DNA from: Streptomyces sp. ISL-11
Lineage (GTDB): Bacteria; Actinomycetota; Actinomycetes; Streptomycetales; Streptomycetaceae
Assembly (NCBI RefSeq): GCF_018614525.1
Contig: NZ_JAGGOL010000012.1
Span: forward strand, 1 to 33,825
Direction: 5' to 3'
Length of the DNA stretch: 33,825 bases
Below the pieces are notes generated by a model. It saw only the letters and a program-made list of their open reading frames with translations. It was not told where the DNA came from and searched no databases. Positions 24,255 through 32,194 of this stretch are shown here, piece by piece. The first letter of the stretch is position 1. Each line of letters opens with the position of its first letter. The translations under genes were made by a program, and so were the position numbers.

Positions 24255-26174
24255 GTGGTCTCCCTACCTCAGCCGCCCCAAGTGGCGCCGATCGTCCCGC
24301 ACATGGTGGTGTGCGGTGACGACGGACTCGCGCACCGGCTCGCCGCCGAGCTCTCCGCCGTCTACGGCGAGCGCGTCACCCTCGTCCTGCCGTCCGTCCG
24401 CGACGGCGGCTCCCGCCCGTCGGCCGCGGCCGGCCGTGCCGCGTCCCTCCTGGGCCGGGTGACCGGCGCCGTCGGCCGGGTCTCCGCCGTCAACGGCGGT
24501 TCCACCATGGTCGGCGGGAACGGTTCGGCGTCCGGTGCCGTACGGCTCGTCGAGGCCGCCGAGCCCGACGACGACGCCTTCGCCGAGGCCGGCATCGCCG
24601 ACGCCATCGCCCTCGCCCTCGTCTACGACGACGACGAGACCAACATCCACGCCGCCCTGCGGGCCCGCCGCGCCAACCCCCGCCTGCGGCTCGTCATCCG
24701 CCTCTACAACCGCCGGCTCGGCCAGTACCTGGAGGAACTCCTCGACCAGGCCGCCGGAGCGGGCACCGACGACTCCTCCCCGGCCCGCGCCCCCGAGGCC
24801 ACCACGACCGTCCTGTCCGACGCCGACACCGCCGCCCCCGCCCTCGTCGCCGCGGCCGTCTCCGGCCACCGCAAGGTCGTCGAGGCCGGCGGCCTGCTGC
24901 TGCGGGCCGTGGAGAGACCGCCGCTCGCACCCGGCGAGACCCCCGAGCCCTGCGCCGCCACCCTCGCCCTGCTCCCCGCGCCCGGCTTCGAGGCGGACGG
25001 CCCCGTGCTGCTCCCCGGCGAGCGCGAGGCGACGGCGGTCACCGGCCGCGGCCGCGTCGTCCTGGAGACCGTCCGCCACGCCGAACCCCCGCGGCCCTCC
25101 CGGCTCGCCGCCCGCGGCCTGCCGCTGGGCTCGTTCTTCTCCCGGCGGCTGCGATGGGCCCTGCTCTGGCTGGCCGCCGCCGTCGGCGGGCTGGCCGTCG
25201 CCTCCTGGCTCGTCACCGGCGAGCACCCGGCGCGCGCGGCCTACCTCTCGCTCCTTGACCTCTTCGCCATCAACGACCCCGCCATAGGGGAGCCGTTGGG
25301 CCGCCAGCTCCTCCAACTGCTCTCCGGCCTGACCGGCCTCCTGCTGCTCCCGCTCCTGGTCGCCGCCGCCCTGGAGGGGCTCGGCACCTTCCGCTCCGCG
25401 TCCGCGCTGCGCCGTCCGCCGCGCGGCCTGTCCGGCCACGTCGTGCTGCTCGGCCTCGGCAAGATCGGGGCCCGGGTGCTCGCCCGGCTGCGCGAGCTCG
25501 GCATCCCGGTCGTCTGCGTCGAACGCGACCCGCAGGCCCGGGGCGTGGCGCTCGCCCGCTCGCTGCGCGTGCCCACGGTCATCGGCGACGTCACCGAGGA
25601 GGGCGTGCTGGAAGCCGCCAAGATCGGACAGTGCCGCACCCTGCTCGCCCTGACCAGCAGCGACACCACCAATCTGGAGGCGGTGCTGTACGCGCGTGCC
25701 GTCCGGCCCGACGTCCGGGTGGTGATGCGGCTGTACGAGGACCGGTTCTCCAAGGCCGTCTACCGCACCCTGCGCGACTCCCACCCGCACGGCTGGACCC
25801 GCAGCCGCAGCGTCACCTATCTCGTGGCGCCCGCCTTCGCCGGAGCCATGATCGGCCGTCAGATCCTGGGCGCGTTCCCGGTGGAGCGCAAGGTCGTCCT
25901 CGTCGCCGAGCTGGAGGCCGGAGCCCACGACGGGCTGGCGGGCCGCCGGGCCGACGAGGCCGTCGAGCCCGGCGCCTGGCGCGTGCTCGCGCTGGCCCCG
26001 GAGGCCCCGGGCGACCGGGCGGACGCCCAGGGGCAGCCGCGCCTGCCGGGCCGGCTGCCGACGGGCTACGTCCTGCGGCCCGAGGACCGGGTGGTGGTCG
26101 CCGCGACCCGGCAGGGCCTCGCGGACCTGCTGGGACGGCGGCCGGTGCCGCGGCCGAGGACGGACCTGCGGTAA
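24255..26174 (+). CDS. Two-RCK (TrkA-N) NAD-binding membrane protein, channel-like architecture
   Basis: 639 residues. RCK-like domain 1 (about 15-230) has a degenerate nucleotide loop, 'VCGDDGLAHRLAAEL', lacking the GxGxxG spacing. Two transmembrane helices (about 300-321 and 349-376) flank a hydrophilic loop, 'LLDLFAINDPAIGEPLGRQ', where a K+ channel would carry its filter; no TVGYG-like sequence is present. RCK domain 2 (about 393 onwards) has a canonical 'LLGLGKIG' (Gly400, 402, 405), 'VVCVERDPQARGVAL' and 'LLALTSSDTTNLEAV'. A third beta-rich region ends the protein. GTG 24255 is the chosen start; an ATG at 24303 is the alternative. It lies between kdpC and kdpDE, suggesting a role in K+ or ion homeostasis. 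Confidence 0.8.
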   Translation: MVSLPQPPQVAPIVPHMVVCGDDGLAHRLAAELSAVYGERVTLVLPSVRDGGSRPSAAAGRAASLLGRVTGAVGRVSAVNGGSTMVGGNGSASGAVRLVEAAEPDDDAFAEAGIADAIALALVYDDDETNIHAALRARRANPRLRLVIRLYNRRLGQYLEELLDQAAGAGTDDSSPARAPEATTTVLSDADTAAPALVAAAVSGHRKVVEAGGLLLRAVERPPLAPGETPEPCAATLALLPAPGFEADGPVLLPGEREATAVTGRGRVVLETVRHAEPPRPSRLAARGLPLGSFFSRRLRWALLWLAAAVGGLAVASWLVTGEHPARAAYLSLLDLFAINDPAIGEPLGRQLLQLLSGLTGLLLLPLLVAAALEGLGTFRSASALRRPPRGLSGHVVLLGLGKIGARVLARLRELGIPVVCVERDPQARGVALARSLRVPTVIGDVTEEGVLEAAKIGQCRTLLALTSSDTTNLEAVLYARAVRPDVRVVMRLYEDRFSKAVYRTLRDSHPHGWTRSRSVTYLVAPAFAGAMIGRQILGAFPVERKVVLVAELEAGAHDGLAGRRADEAVEPGAWRVLALAPEAPGDRADAQGQPRLPGRLPTGYVLRPEDRVVVAATRQGLADLLGRRPVPRPRTDLR

Positions 26175-26213
26175 GCGCGGCCCACCGGCGGGGGCGTCAC
26201 GGCCCCCCGCGCC

Positions 26214-26750
26214 TCACCACACGTCCCCCGGCCGCCAGTCGCACGCCAGCTCCCCGTCCAGGTCCACCTTCGCGGCCATCGGCAGGACGTAGATGCAGCC
26301 GTCCTCCTCCTCGGTGCGCCGCAACCCGGTGGGGGAGAGGACCGAGGACGGCCCCCGCCACAGCCGCCAGCCGCGCCCCGCGTACAGCGGCACGGCCTCG
26401 TCCGCCGCGCCGAGCGCCCCCAGTTCGTACGCACCGCGCCGCAGCACCCGCTCCAGGGCCTCCATCACCGCCGACCCCACGCCCTGCCGGCGCCGGTCCG
26501 CCCGTACCGCCACGGCCTCCACATAGCCGGTGCGCAGCGCCCGCCCGCCGTGCAGCAACCGGCGCTGCACCAGCGAGCCGTGGCCGATGAGCTCCCCGCC
26601 CTCCCACACCAGGGCGTGCATGCCGCCCACCGTGTGGTCCCAGTCGTCCTCCGTGAATTCGCCGTCGAAGGCGTCGTCCATCAGCCGCCGGACGGCGGCC
26701 AGTTCGGCATCGCCCAGCTCCGAGGTGTGTGCCGTGCGCACGTCAGTCAT
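26214..26750 (-). CDS. GNAT acetyltransferase of the AAC(2')-I (aminoglycoside 2'-N-acetyltransferase) type
   Basis: 178 residues, very similar in pattern to the chromosomal mycobacterial AAC(2')-Ic. Shared landmarks are 'FTEDDWDHTVGGMHALVWEG', 'VQRRLLHGGRALRTGYVEAV', the acetyl-CoA loop 'VRADRRRQGVGSAVMEALE', 'GAYELGAL', 'LYAGRGW', 'GPSSVLSPTGLRRTEEEDG' and the C-terminal 'CDWRPGDVW'. These enzymes acetylate the 2'-amino group of aminoglycosides, but in chromosomal form may have a housekeeping role (cell-wall turnover has been proposed in Providencia). Start ATG 26750 matches the family N-terminus; 97 residues of open frame upstream do not. It is alone on the minus strand inside the kdp block. 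Confidence 0.85.
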   Translation of the reverse strand: MTDVRTAHTSELGDAELAAVRRLMDDAFDGEFTEDDWDHTVGGMHALVWEGGELIGHGSLVQRRLLHGGRALRTGYVEAVAVRADRRRQGVGSAVMEALERVLRRGAYELGALGAADEAVPLYAGRGWRLWRGPSSVLSPTGLRRTEEEDGCIYVLPMAAKVDLDGELACDWRPGDVW

Positions 26751-26960
26751 ACCGGTGATGCTGCCAGAGGGCGGAGGCCGTGTCAGAGGCGTATCAGGAA
26801 AGCCCGCGGCACATTGTCGCCGGACGGCGGGGGCGGTTGCATGGACGGTACGAGCACTGCCGTGCCGGAGCCGCCGACCGGCGCCCGGCCCACCCGCTCC
26901 CCATCGCGCCGCCGAGCCCGTCGCCACGGGCCGCGTGCCCCTCATGACCCCGGATGGACC

Positions 26961-27035
26961 ATGTCCGACCTCGCCCTCCAGCTCCCGCCCGCCCACCCGG
27001 CCAAGTTCGCCGGCCTGCTCGTCGAGAGCCGCTGA
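26961..27035 (+). pseudogene. Possible 3' remnant of a lost gene (about 24 codons)
   Basis: The frame ending at TGA 27033-27035 reads 'MSDLALQLPPAHPAKF' then 'AGLLVESR'. From 26964 on every third codon position is G or C, whereas the same frame further upstream (26841-26960) has mixed third positions, so coding-like sequence starts abruptly. 'AHPAKF' is a motif also found near the end of threonine synthases, but such a short match proves nothing. It could alternatively be a real 24-residue or 64-residue ORF (ATG 26841). Confidence 0.25.
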
Positions 27036-27108
27036 GGACACGGGAGGCGGGCGTCAGAGCTGCGTCAATACCAGGCGTACGACCGCTTCCCGCCCCAAAT
27101 GTCCGAAA

Positions 27109-27122
27109 CCATGGCCGTAAGG
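27109..27122 (+). promoter_or_regulatory. 14-nt sequence shared by both kdp upstream regions (copy 2)
   Basis: CCATGGCCGTAAGG, identical to 19421-19434. Here it is followed by T, giving TAAGGT (27118-27123), a good -10 match; transcription would begin about 75 nt before the kdpD start. A 12-nt version (ATGGCCGTAAGG) is at 10418-10429 upstream of hemH. Confidence 0.3.
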
Positions 27123-27203
27123 TCGACCGTACGCGACCGTGCTGCACCTCGGGCCGGACAACCGTCCCGAACACCGTCGCGCAACGTGAAAGACAATGAG
27201 GCC

Positions 27204-29756
27204 ATGGGACGCGGCAAGCTTCGGATCTACCTCGGCGCGGCGCCGGGCGTCGGCAAGACGTACGCGATGCTCTCCGAGGCGCACCGTCGTATCGAACGCG
27301 GCACCGACATCGCCGTGGGCTTCGTGGAACACCACAACCGCCCGCGCACCGAGGTCATGCTGCACGGCCTGGAGGAGGTGCCCCGGCGTGAGATCACCTA
27401 CCGGGAAAGCGTCTTCACCGAGATGGACGTCGACGCCCTCCTCGCCCGCCGTCCCGCCGTCGCCCTCGTCGACGAGCTCGCGCACACCAACGTGCCCGGC
27501 TCCCGCAACACCAAGCGCTGGCAGGACGTCGAGGAACTCCTCCGGGCCGGCATCGACGTCGTCTCGACCGTCAACATCCAGCACCTGGAATCGCTGGGCG
27601 ACGTGGTCGAGTCGATAACCGGCGTCCGGCAGCGCGAGACCGTGCCCGACGAGGTCGTGCGCCGCGCCGACCAGATCGAACTGGTCGACATGTCGCCCCA
27701 GGCGCTGCGCCGCCGGATGGCCCACGGCAACATCTACAAGTCCGACAAGGTCGACGCCGCCCTCTCCAACTACTTCCGCCCCGGCAACCTCACCGCCCTG
27801 CGCGAGCTGGCGCTGCTGTGGACCGCCGACCGCGTCGACGAGTACCTGCGGCAGTACCGCACCGAGCACAGCGTCTCCACCATCTGGCAGGCCCGCGAGC
27901 GCATCGTCGTCGGCCTCACCGGCGGCCCCGAGGGCCGCACCCTCATCCGCCGCGCCTCGCGGATGGCCGCCAAGGGCTCCGGCAGCGAGATCCTCGCCGT
28001 CTACATCGCCCGCAGCGACGGGCTCACCTCGGCCTCGCCGAAGGAGCTGGCCGTCCAGCGCACCCTCGTCGAGGACCTCGGCGGCACCTTCCACCACGTG
28101 ATCGGCGACGACGTGCCCGCCTCACTGCTGGAATTCGCCCGAGGCGTCAACGCCACCCAGATCGTGCTCGGCTCCAGCCGCCGCAAGACCTGGCAGTACG
28201 TCTTCGGGCCGGGCGTCGGCCAGACCGTCGCCCGCGACTCCGGCCCCGACCTCGACGTGCACATCGTCACGCACGAGGAGGCCGCCAAGGGCCGCGGCCT
28301 GCCCGTGGCGCGCGGCGCCCGCCTCGGCAGACCCCGCATCGTGGCCGGCTGGATCACCGGCGTCGTCGCCCCGGCGCTGCTGACGCTGCTGCTCACCTCG
28401 CTGGAGAACGGTCCCGGCCTCGCCAACGAGGTCCTGCTCTTCCTCTTCCTGACCGTCGTCGCCGCCCTCCTCGGCGGACTGCTGCCCGCCCTCGCCTCCG
28501 CGGCCTTCGGCTCCCTGCTGCTGAACTACTACTTCACCCCGCCCACCCACAGCATCACCGTCCAGGACCCCAAGAACTTCGTCGCCATCGTGATCTTCTT
28601 CGCGGTGGCGGTGTCGGTCGCCTCCGTCGTGGACGTCGCCGCCCGCCGCACCCACCAGGCCGCCCGGCTGCGCGCCGAGTCCGAGATCCTCTCCTTCCTC
28701 GCGGGCAGCGTCCTGCGCGGCGACACCAGCCTGGACGCGCTCCTGGAGCGGGTGCGGGAGACCTTCGCGATGGAGTCCGTGGCCCTGCTGGAGCGGGCCG
28801 GCGAGGCCGACCCGTGGACCTGCGCGAGCAGCGTGGTGACCAGCACCGGAAAGCCGCTGCTGCGGCCCGAGGACGCCGACGTCGACATGCCCGTCGGCGA
28901 CAACATGGCCCTCGCGCTCTCCGGGCGGGTGCTGCCCGCCGAGGACCGCCGCGTGCTGGCCGCCTTCGCCGCCCAGGCCGCCGTCGTCCTGGACCGCCAG
29001 CGGCTCGTCGGCGAGGCCCAGCGGGCCGAGCAGCTCGCCGAGGGCAACCGCATCCGCACCGCCCTGCTGGCCGCCGTCAGCCACGACCTGCGCACCCCGC
29101 TCGCCGCGATCAAGGCCGCGGTGTCCTCCCTCCGCTCCGACGACGTCGCCTGGTCCCAGGAGGACGAGGCCGAGCTGCTGGCCGGCATCGAGGACGGCGC
29201 CGACCGCCTCGACCATCTCGTCGGCAACCTCCTGGACATGTCCCGGCTGCAGACCGGCACGGTCACCCCGCTGATCCGCGAGATCGACCTCGACGAGGTC
29301 GTCCCGATGGCGCTGGGCGGCGTCCCCGAGGACAGCGTCACCCTCGACATCCCCGAGACGCTGCCCATGGTCGCCGTCGACCCCGGCCTGCTGGAGCGCA
29401 GCGTCGCCAACATCGTCGAGAACGCCGTCAAGTACAGCCCCGACGGCACACTCGTCCTGGTCGCCGCCAGCGCCCTGGGCGAACGCGTGGAGCTCCGCGT
29501 CGCCGACAGCGGCCCCGGCGTCCCCGACAGCGCCAAGGACCGCATCTTCGAGCCCTTCCAGCGCTACGGCGACGCCCCGCGCGGCGCCGGAGTCGGCCTC
29601 GGCCTCGCCGTCGCCCGGGGCTTCGCCGAGGCCATGGGCGGCACGCTCAGCGCCGAGGACACCCCCGGCGGCGGCATGACCATGGTCCTCACCCTGCGCG
29701 CCGCCCCCGGCCGCCCGCCCGTACGCCCGGACCTCCCGGCCCGGGCCACCTCGTGA
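27204..29756 (+). CDS. kdpD: KdpD, K+-responsive sensor histidine kinase
   Basis: 850 residues. The N-terminal KdpD domain has Walker A 'LGAAPGVGKTYAML' (10-23) and 'ALVDELAHTNVPGSRN'. A universal-stress-protein domain follows (about 230-355; ends 'QIVLGSSRRKTWQYVFGPGV'). Four hydrophobic helices (DUF4118, about 375-490) and a GAF-like part lead to HisKA with His627 in 'AVSHDLRTPLAAIKAAV' and HATPase ('VENAVKYSPDG', 'GVGLGLAVARGF'). It senses K+ limitation and phosphorylates KdpE. I see no Staphylococcus-like c-di-AMP motif in the USP domain. ATG 27204 matches the usual N-terminus 'GRGKLRIYLG'; GTG 27186 is the alternative. Confidence 0.96.
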   Translation: MGRGKLRIYLGAAPGVGKTYAMLSEAHRRIERGTDIAVGFVEHHNRPRTEVMLHGLEEVPRREITYRESVFTEMDVDALLARRPAVALVDELAHTNVPGSRNTKRWQDVEELLRAGIDVVSTVNIQHLESLGDVVESITGVRQRETVPDEVVRRADQIELVDMSPQALRRRMAHGNIYKSDKVDAALSNYFRPGNLTALRELALLWTADRVDEYLRQYRTEHSVSTIWQARERIVVGLTGGPEGRTLIRRASRMAAKGSGSEILAVYIARSDGLTSASPKELAVQRTLVEDLGGTFHHVIGDDVPASLLEFARGVNATQIVLGSSRRKTWQYVFGPGVGQTVARDSGPDLDVHIVTHEEAAKGRGLPVARGARLGRPRIVAGWITGVVAPALLTLLLTSLENGPGLANEVLLFLFLTVVAALLGGLLPALASAAFGSLLLNYYFTPPTHSITVQDPKNFVAIVIFFAVAVSVASVVDVAARRTHQAARLRAESEILSFLAGSVLRGDTSLDALLERVRETFAMESVALLERAGEADPWTCASSVVTSTGKPLLRPEDADVDMPVGDNMALALSGRVLPAEDRRVLAAFAAQAAVVLDRQRLVGEAQRAEQLAEGNRIRTALLAAVSHDLRTPLAAIKAAVSSLRSDDVAWSQEDEAELLAGIEDGADRLDHLVGNLLDMSRLQTGTVTPLIREIDLDEVVPMALGGVPEDSVTLDIPETLPMVAVDPGLLERSVANIVENAVKYSPDGTLVLVAASALGERVELRVADSGPGVPDSAKDRIFEPFQRYGDAPRGAGVGLGLAVARGFAEAMGGTLSAEDTPGGGMTMVLTLRAAPGRPPVRPDLPARATS

Positions 29757-29841
29757 CACCGCGCGCCGTGCCGTACGGACGACTCCCCGACCAGAACCCC
29801 GGGCCCAGCGGGGCCCGAACGAACAGCAGAGGTGGTTCCGC

Positions 29842-30531
29842 ATGAACCGGGTGCTCGTGGTGGATGACGAGCCGCAGATCGTCCGCGCCCTCGTGATCAA
29901 CCTCAAGGCGCGGAAGTACGAGGTCGACGCCGCGCCCGACGGCGCCACCGCCCTCCAGCTCGCCGCCGCCCGCCACCCCGACGTCGTCATCCTCGACCTG
30001 GGCCTGCCCGACATGGACGGCGTCGAGGTCATCAAGGGGCTGCGCGGCTGGACCCGGGTGCCGATCCTCGTCCTCTCGGCCCGCCAGACGTCCGACGAGA
30101 AGGTCGAGGCGCTCGACGCCGGCGCCGACGATTACGTCACCAAGCCCTTCGGCATGGACGAGCTGCTCGCCCGGCTGCGCGCCGCGGTGCGCCGCGCCGA
30201 GCCCATGGGTGCGGCGGCCGCCGGCGACGACGCGATCGTCGAGACCGCGGTCTTCACCGTCGACCTGGCGGCGAAGAAGGTCAACCGCGGCGGCAAGGAC
30301 GTACGCCTGACCCCGACCGAGTGGCACCTGCTGGAGGTCCTGGTCCGCAATACGGGCCGTCTCGTCAGCCAGAAGCAGCTCCTCCAGGAGGTCTGGGGCC
30401 CCTCCTACGGCACGGAGACGAACTACCTGCGGGTCTACATGGCGCAACTGCGGCGCAAGCTGGAGCAGGATCCGTCGCACCCGAAGCACTTCATCACGGA
30501 GCCGGGGATGGGGTACCGGTTCGAGGTGTGA
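29842..30531 (+). CDS. kdpE: KdpE, OmpR-family response regulator
   Basis: 229 residues. Receiver domain: 'VLVVDDEPQIVRAL', phospho-acceptor Asp52 in 'VVILDLGLPDMDG', 'LVLSARQ', and Lys in 'YVTKPFGMDEL'. The winged-helix domain has 'LTPTEWHLLEVLVRNTGRLV', 'VWGPSYGTETNYLRVYMAQL' and the end 'ITEPGMGYRFEV'. When phosphorylated by KdpD it activates kdpFABC. AGAGGTGGTT precedes the ATG; there is an 85-nt gap after kdpD. The last 40 nt of the gene are duplicated just downstream. Confidence 0.97.
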   Translation: MNRVLVVDDEPQIVRALVINLKARKYEVDAAPDGATALQLAAARHPDVVILDLGLPDMDGVEVIKGLRGWTRVPILVLSARQTSDEKVEALDAGADDYVTKPFGMDELLARLRAAVRRAEPMGAAAAGDDAIVETAVFTVDLAAKKVNRGGKDVRLTPTEWHLLEVLVRNTGRLVSQKQLLQEVWGPSYGTETNYLRVYMAQLRRKLEQDPSHPKHFITEPGMGYRFEV

Positions 30532-30680
30532 GGGCGGCGGGGCGGGCCGGGCCGGGGGTCCGGGGGTTGCCCCCGGGGGGTGCGGCATCACGGAGCCGGG
30601 GATGGGGTACCGGTTCGAGGTGTGAGGGCGCGGCGGGGCGGGCCGGGGGTCCGGGGGTTGCCCCCCCCGGGGAGGCGTGA
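30492..30680. repeat. Tandem duplication of the kdpE 3' end (about 94-bp unit)
   Basis: A 45-bp stretch (30492-30536) that includes the last codons and stop of kdpE is repeated exactly at 30586-30630. Beyond it both copies continue in parallel with small indels: a GC-rich spacer, then CCGGGGGTCCGGGGGTTG-CCCC. Each copy thus also carries a CCGGGGG-TTG-CCCCCGG-type hairpin that may terminate transcription. The 94-bp offset is not a multiple of three and the second copy lies after the stop, so KdpE is unaffected. Confidence 0.85.
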
Positions 30681-30805
30681 CCGGCCGCCCGTCGTCGGGC
30701 GGGTCGCCTGGAGCCCGTCCGGTGGTCTTCACGGAGCCCGTCCGGCGATTGAGGACAAAGCGTCCCGACCCTCGTCGTGTGTCACCCCGCCGGGAGGGCT
30801 CCCGG

Positions 30806-30811
30806 TAGGCT
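30806..30811 (+). promoter_or_regulatory. Candidate -10 box (TAGGCT) of a leaderless gene
   Basis: TAGGCT lies six bases before the ATG at 30818 with no Shine-Dalgarno sequence, the same arrangement as at 528-540. The preceding gap (30681-30805) holds the segment AGCCCGTCCGGCGATTGAGG (30745-30764), shared with copy B of the composite repeat. Confidence 0.5.
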
Positions 30812-30817
30812 GGATTC

Positions 30818-31216
30818 ATGACCGCCGTACCCCGTTCCGAGAAGCCGACCGGCCGTTTCCGCCGGATGCTCGACCGGCTGTCCACCTCGCAGGAGGACCT
30901 GCACTCGGCCGAGCTGCAGCAGGACGCGGAAGCCGTGGGCTGCACCAAGATCTGCGACTGCGACGACCGCCAGGTCGTCAAGGTCACCGGCACGCTGCGG
31001 ACGGTCACCCTCCGCCCGCGTGCCGGAGTGCCCGCGCTGGAGGCCGAACTGTTCGACGGCTCGGCCGCGCTCGACGTGGTGTGGCTGGGGCGCCGTTCCA
31101 TCGTCGGCATCGAACCCGGCCGTAAGCTGATCGCCTCCGGCCGGATATCCATGAGCCGTGGCCGCCGGGTGCTCTTCAATCCCAAGTACGAACTCCGACC
31201 AGTCGGACAGGAGTAG
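30818..31216 (+). CDS. OB-fold nucleic-acid-binding-domain protein
   Basis: 132 residues. After a basic helical N-terminus ('GRFRRMLDRLSTSQEDLHSA'), an OB-fold spans about 50-128: 'VVKVTGTLRTVTLRP', 'ALEAELFDGSAALDVVWLGR', 'GIEPGRKLIASGRI' and 'VLFNPKYELRP'. Proteins of this type are annotated as nucleic-acid-binding, but ligand and role are unknown. Cys42, Cys46 and Cys48 ('CTKICDCDD') are clustered just before the fold. It is followed after 3 nt by the DUF3159 gene, so they form an operon. Confidence 0.85.
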   Translation: MTAVPRSEKPTGRFRRMLDRLSTSQEDLHSAELQQDAEAVGCTKICDCDDRQVVKVTGTLRTVTLRPRAGVPALEAELFDGSAALDVVWLGRRSIVGIEPGRKLIASGRISMSRGRRVLFNPKYELRPVGQE

Positions 31217-31219
31217 CGG

Positions 31220-32098
31220 GTGACGTCTCTCGACAAGCCGACGGGTGGTCCGGTGAACCAGCGGACGGACCAGCCGTCGGACCGGCCGACCGACCAGCAA
31301 GGACAGGGCGCCCCCGGCGCCGACGTGCGATCGGCCACCGAGGCCGCCCTGTTCGAGGCGTTCGGCGGCGTGCGGGGCATGGTCGAGACGACCGTCCCGG
31401 GTTTGGTCTTCGTCGCGATCTACACCGTCAAGCGGGACATCCACATCGCGGCCATCGCGGCGCTGGGCCTGTCCGTCGTGCTGGGCGTCGCGCGCCTGGT
31501 GGGCAAGGACACCCTCAAGCACGCGTTCAGCGGGGTCTTCGGCGTCGCCTTCGGCGCCGTCTTCGCGATGATGTCCGGCGACGCCAAGAACTTCTACCTG
31601 CCGGGCATGCTCTACAGCCTCGGGCTCGCGGTGGCGTACATCGTCACCTCGCTCGTCGGCTACCCCCTGCTCGGCCTGATCCTGGGCCCGGTGTTCAAGG
31701 AGAACCTCTCCTGGCGCACCCGCAACCCCGGCCGCAAGGCCGCCTACACCAAGGCCAGCTGGGCCTGGGGCCTGATCCTGCTCGCCAAGTCGGCCATCCT
31801 CTTCCCGCTGTACTGGTGGGGCGACGCCACCCAGCTCGGCTGGGTCAAGGTCGCCCTCGGCATCCCGCCGATGCTGCTCTCGGTCTACCTGACCTGGATC
31901 TTCCTGGCCAAGGCACCGCCGCCGATCGACGTCTTCGCGGAGCTGGAGGCCGCCGAGGCGGCCGAGCGCGAGAAGCAGGAGGCCGAGGAGGCGGCGAAGG
32001 CCGGGAAGGTCGTCGAGCCGCTGCTCGCCGAGTGGGCCGACCAGGTCGTCGACGGCGCCCGGGCCGAGCCCGCCGACCGGCAGCGCCCGCGCCCCTGA
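31220..32098 (+). CDS. DUF3159 family integral membrane protein
   Basis: 292 residues, GTG start. A disordered, Asp/Gln/Pro-rich N-terminus (1-38) precedes the DUF3159 domain with about six hydrophobic helices: 'TTVPGLVFVAIYTVKRDI', 'HIAAIAALGLSVVLGVARLV', 'FGVAFGAVFAMMSGDAKNFY', 'LYSLGLAVAYIVTSLVGYPL', a segment around 'SWAWGLILLAKSAILFPLYW', and 'GIPPMLLSVYLTWIFLAKAP'. A charged, Glu/Ala-rich probable coiled coil (about 240-275) follows. Function unknown. It ends before a strong bidirectional terminator facing the TrkA pair. Confidence 0.9.
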   Translation: MTSLDKPTGGPVNQRTDQPSDRPTDQQGQGAPGADVRSATEAALFEAFGGVRGMVETTVPGLVFVAIYTVKRDIHIAAIAALGLSVVLGVARLVGKDTLKHAFSGVFGVAFGAVFAMMSGDAKNFYLPGMLYSLGLAVAYIVTSLVGYPLLGLILGPVFKENLSWRTRNPGRKAAYTKASWAWGLILLAKSAILFPLYWWGDATQLGWVKVALGIPPMLLSVYLTWIFLAKAPPPIDVFAELEAAEAAEREKQEAEEAAKAGKVVEPLLAEWADQVVDGARAEPADRQRPRP

Positions 32099-32130
32099 CG
32101 TCCACGGCCGCCGGCACCCGCCCGCACACC

Positions 32131-32167
32131 GGAAGACCCCGGGAACCATCGGTTCCCGGGGTCTTCC
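32131..32167. terminator. Bidirectional terminator
   Basis: A perfect 17-bp stem, GGAAGACCCCGGGAACC (32131-32147) with GGTTCCCGGGGTCTTCC (32151-32167), and a 3-nt loop (ATC), between convergent genes. Confidence 0.85.
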
Positions 32168-32194
32168 GCGTACGTACGAGCCGTCCGGCGCCGC

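Larger units (their letters stand above)
26751..27203. other. Intergenic region between AAC(2')-like gene and kdpD
   Basis: 453 nt. It should hold divergent promoters for both genes. It contains a coding-like remnant at 26961-27035 (see separately) and the 14-nt element at 27109-27122. In-frame ATG/GTG codons upstream of kdpD (27099, 27186) exist but are not favoured as starts. Confidence 0.55.

Noticed and set aside
27099..27203. Longer KdpD with an extra 35 residues
   Set aside because: The extra residues are unlike KdpD, and the usual N-terminus begins at 27204.
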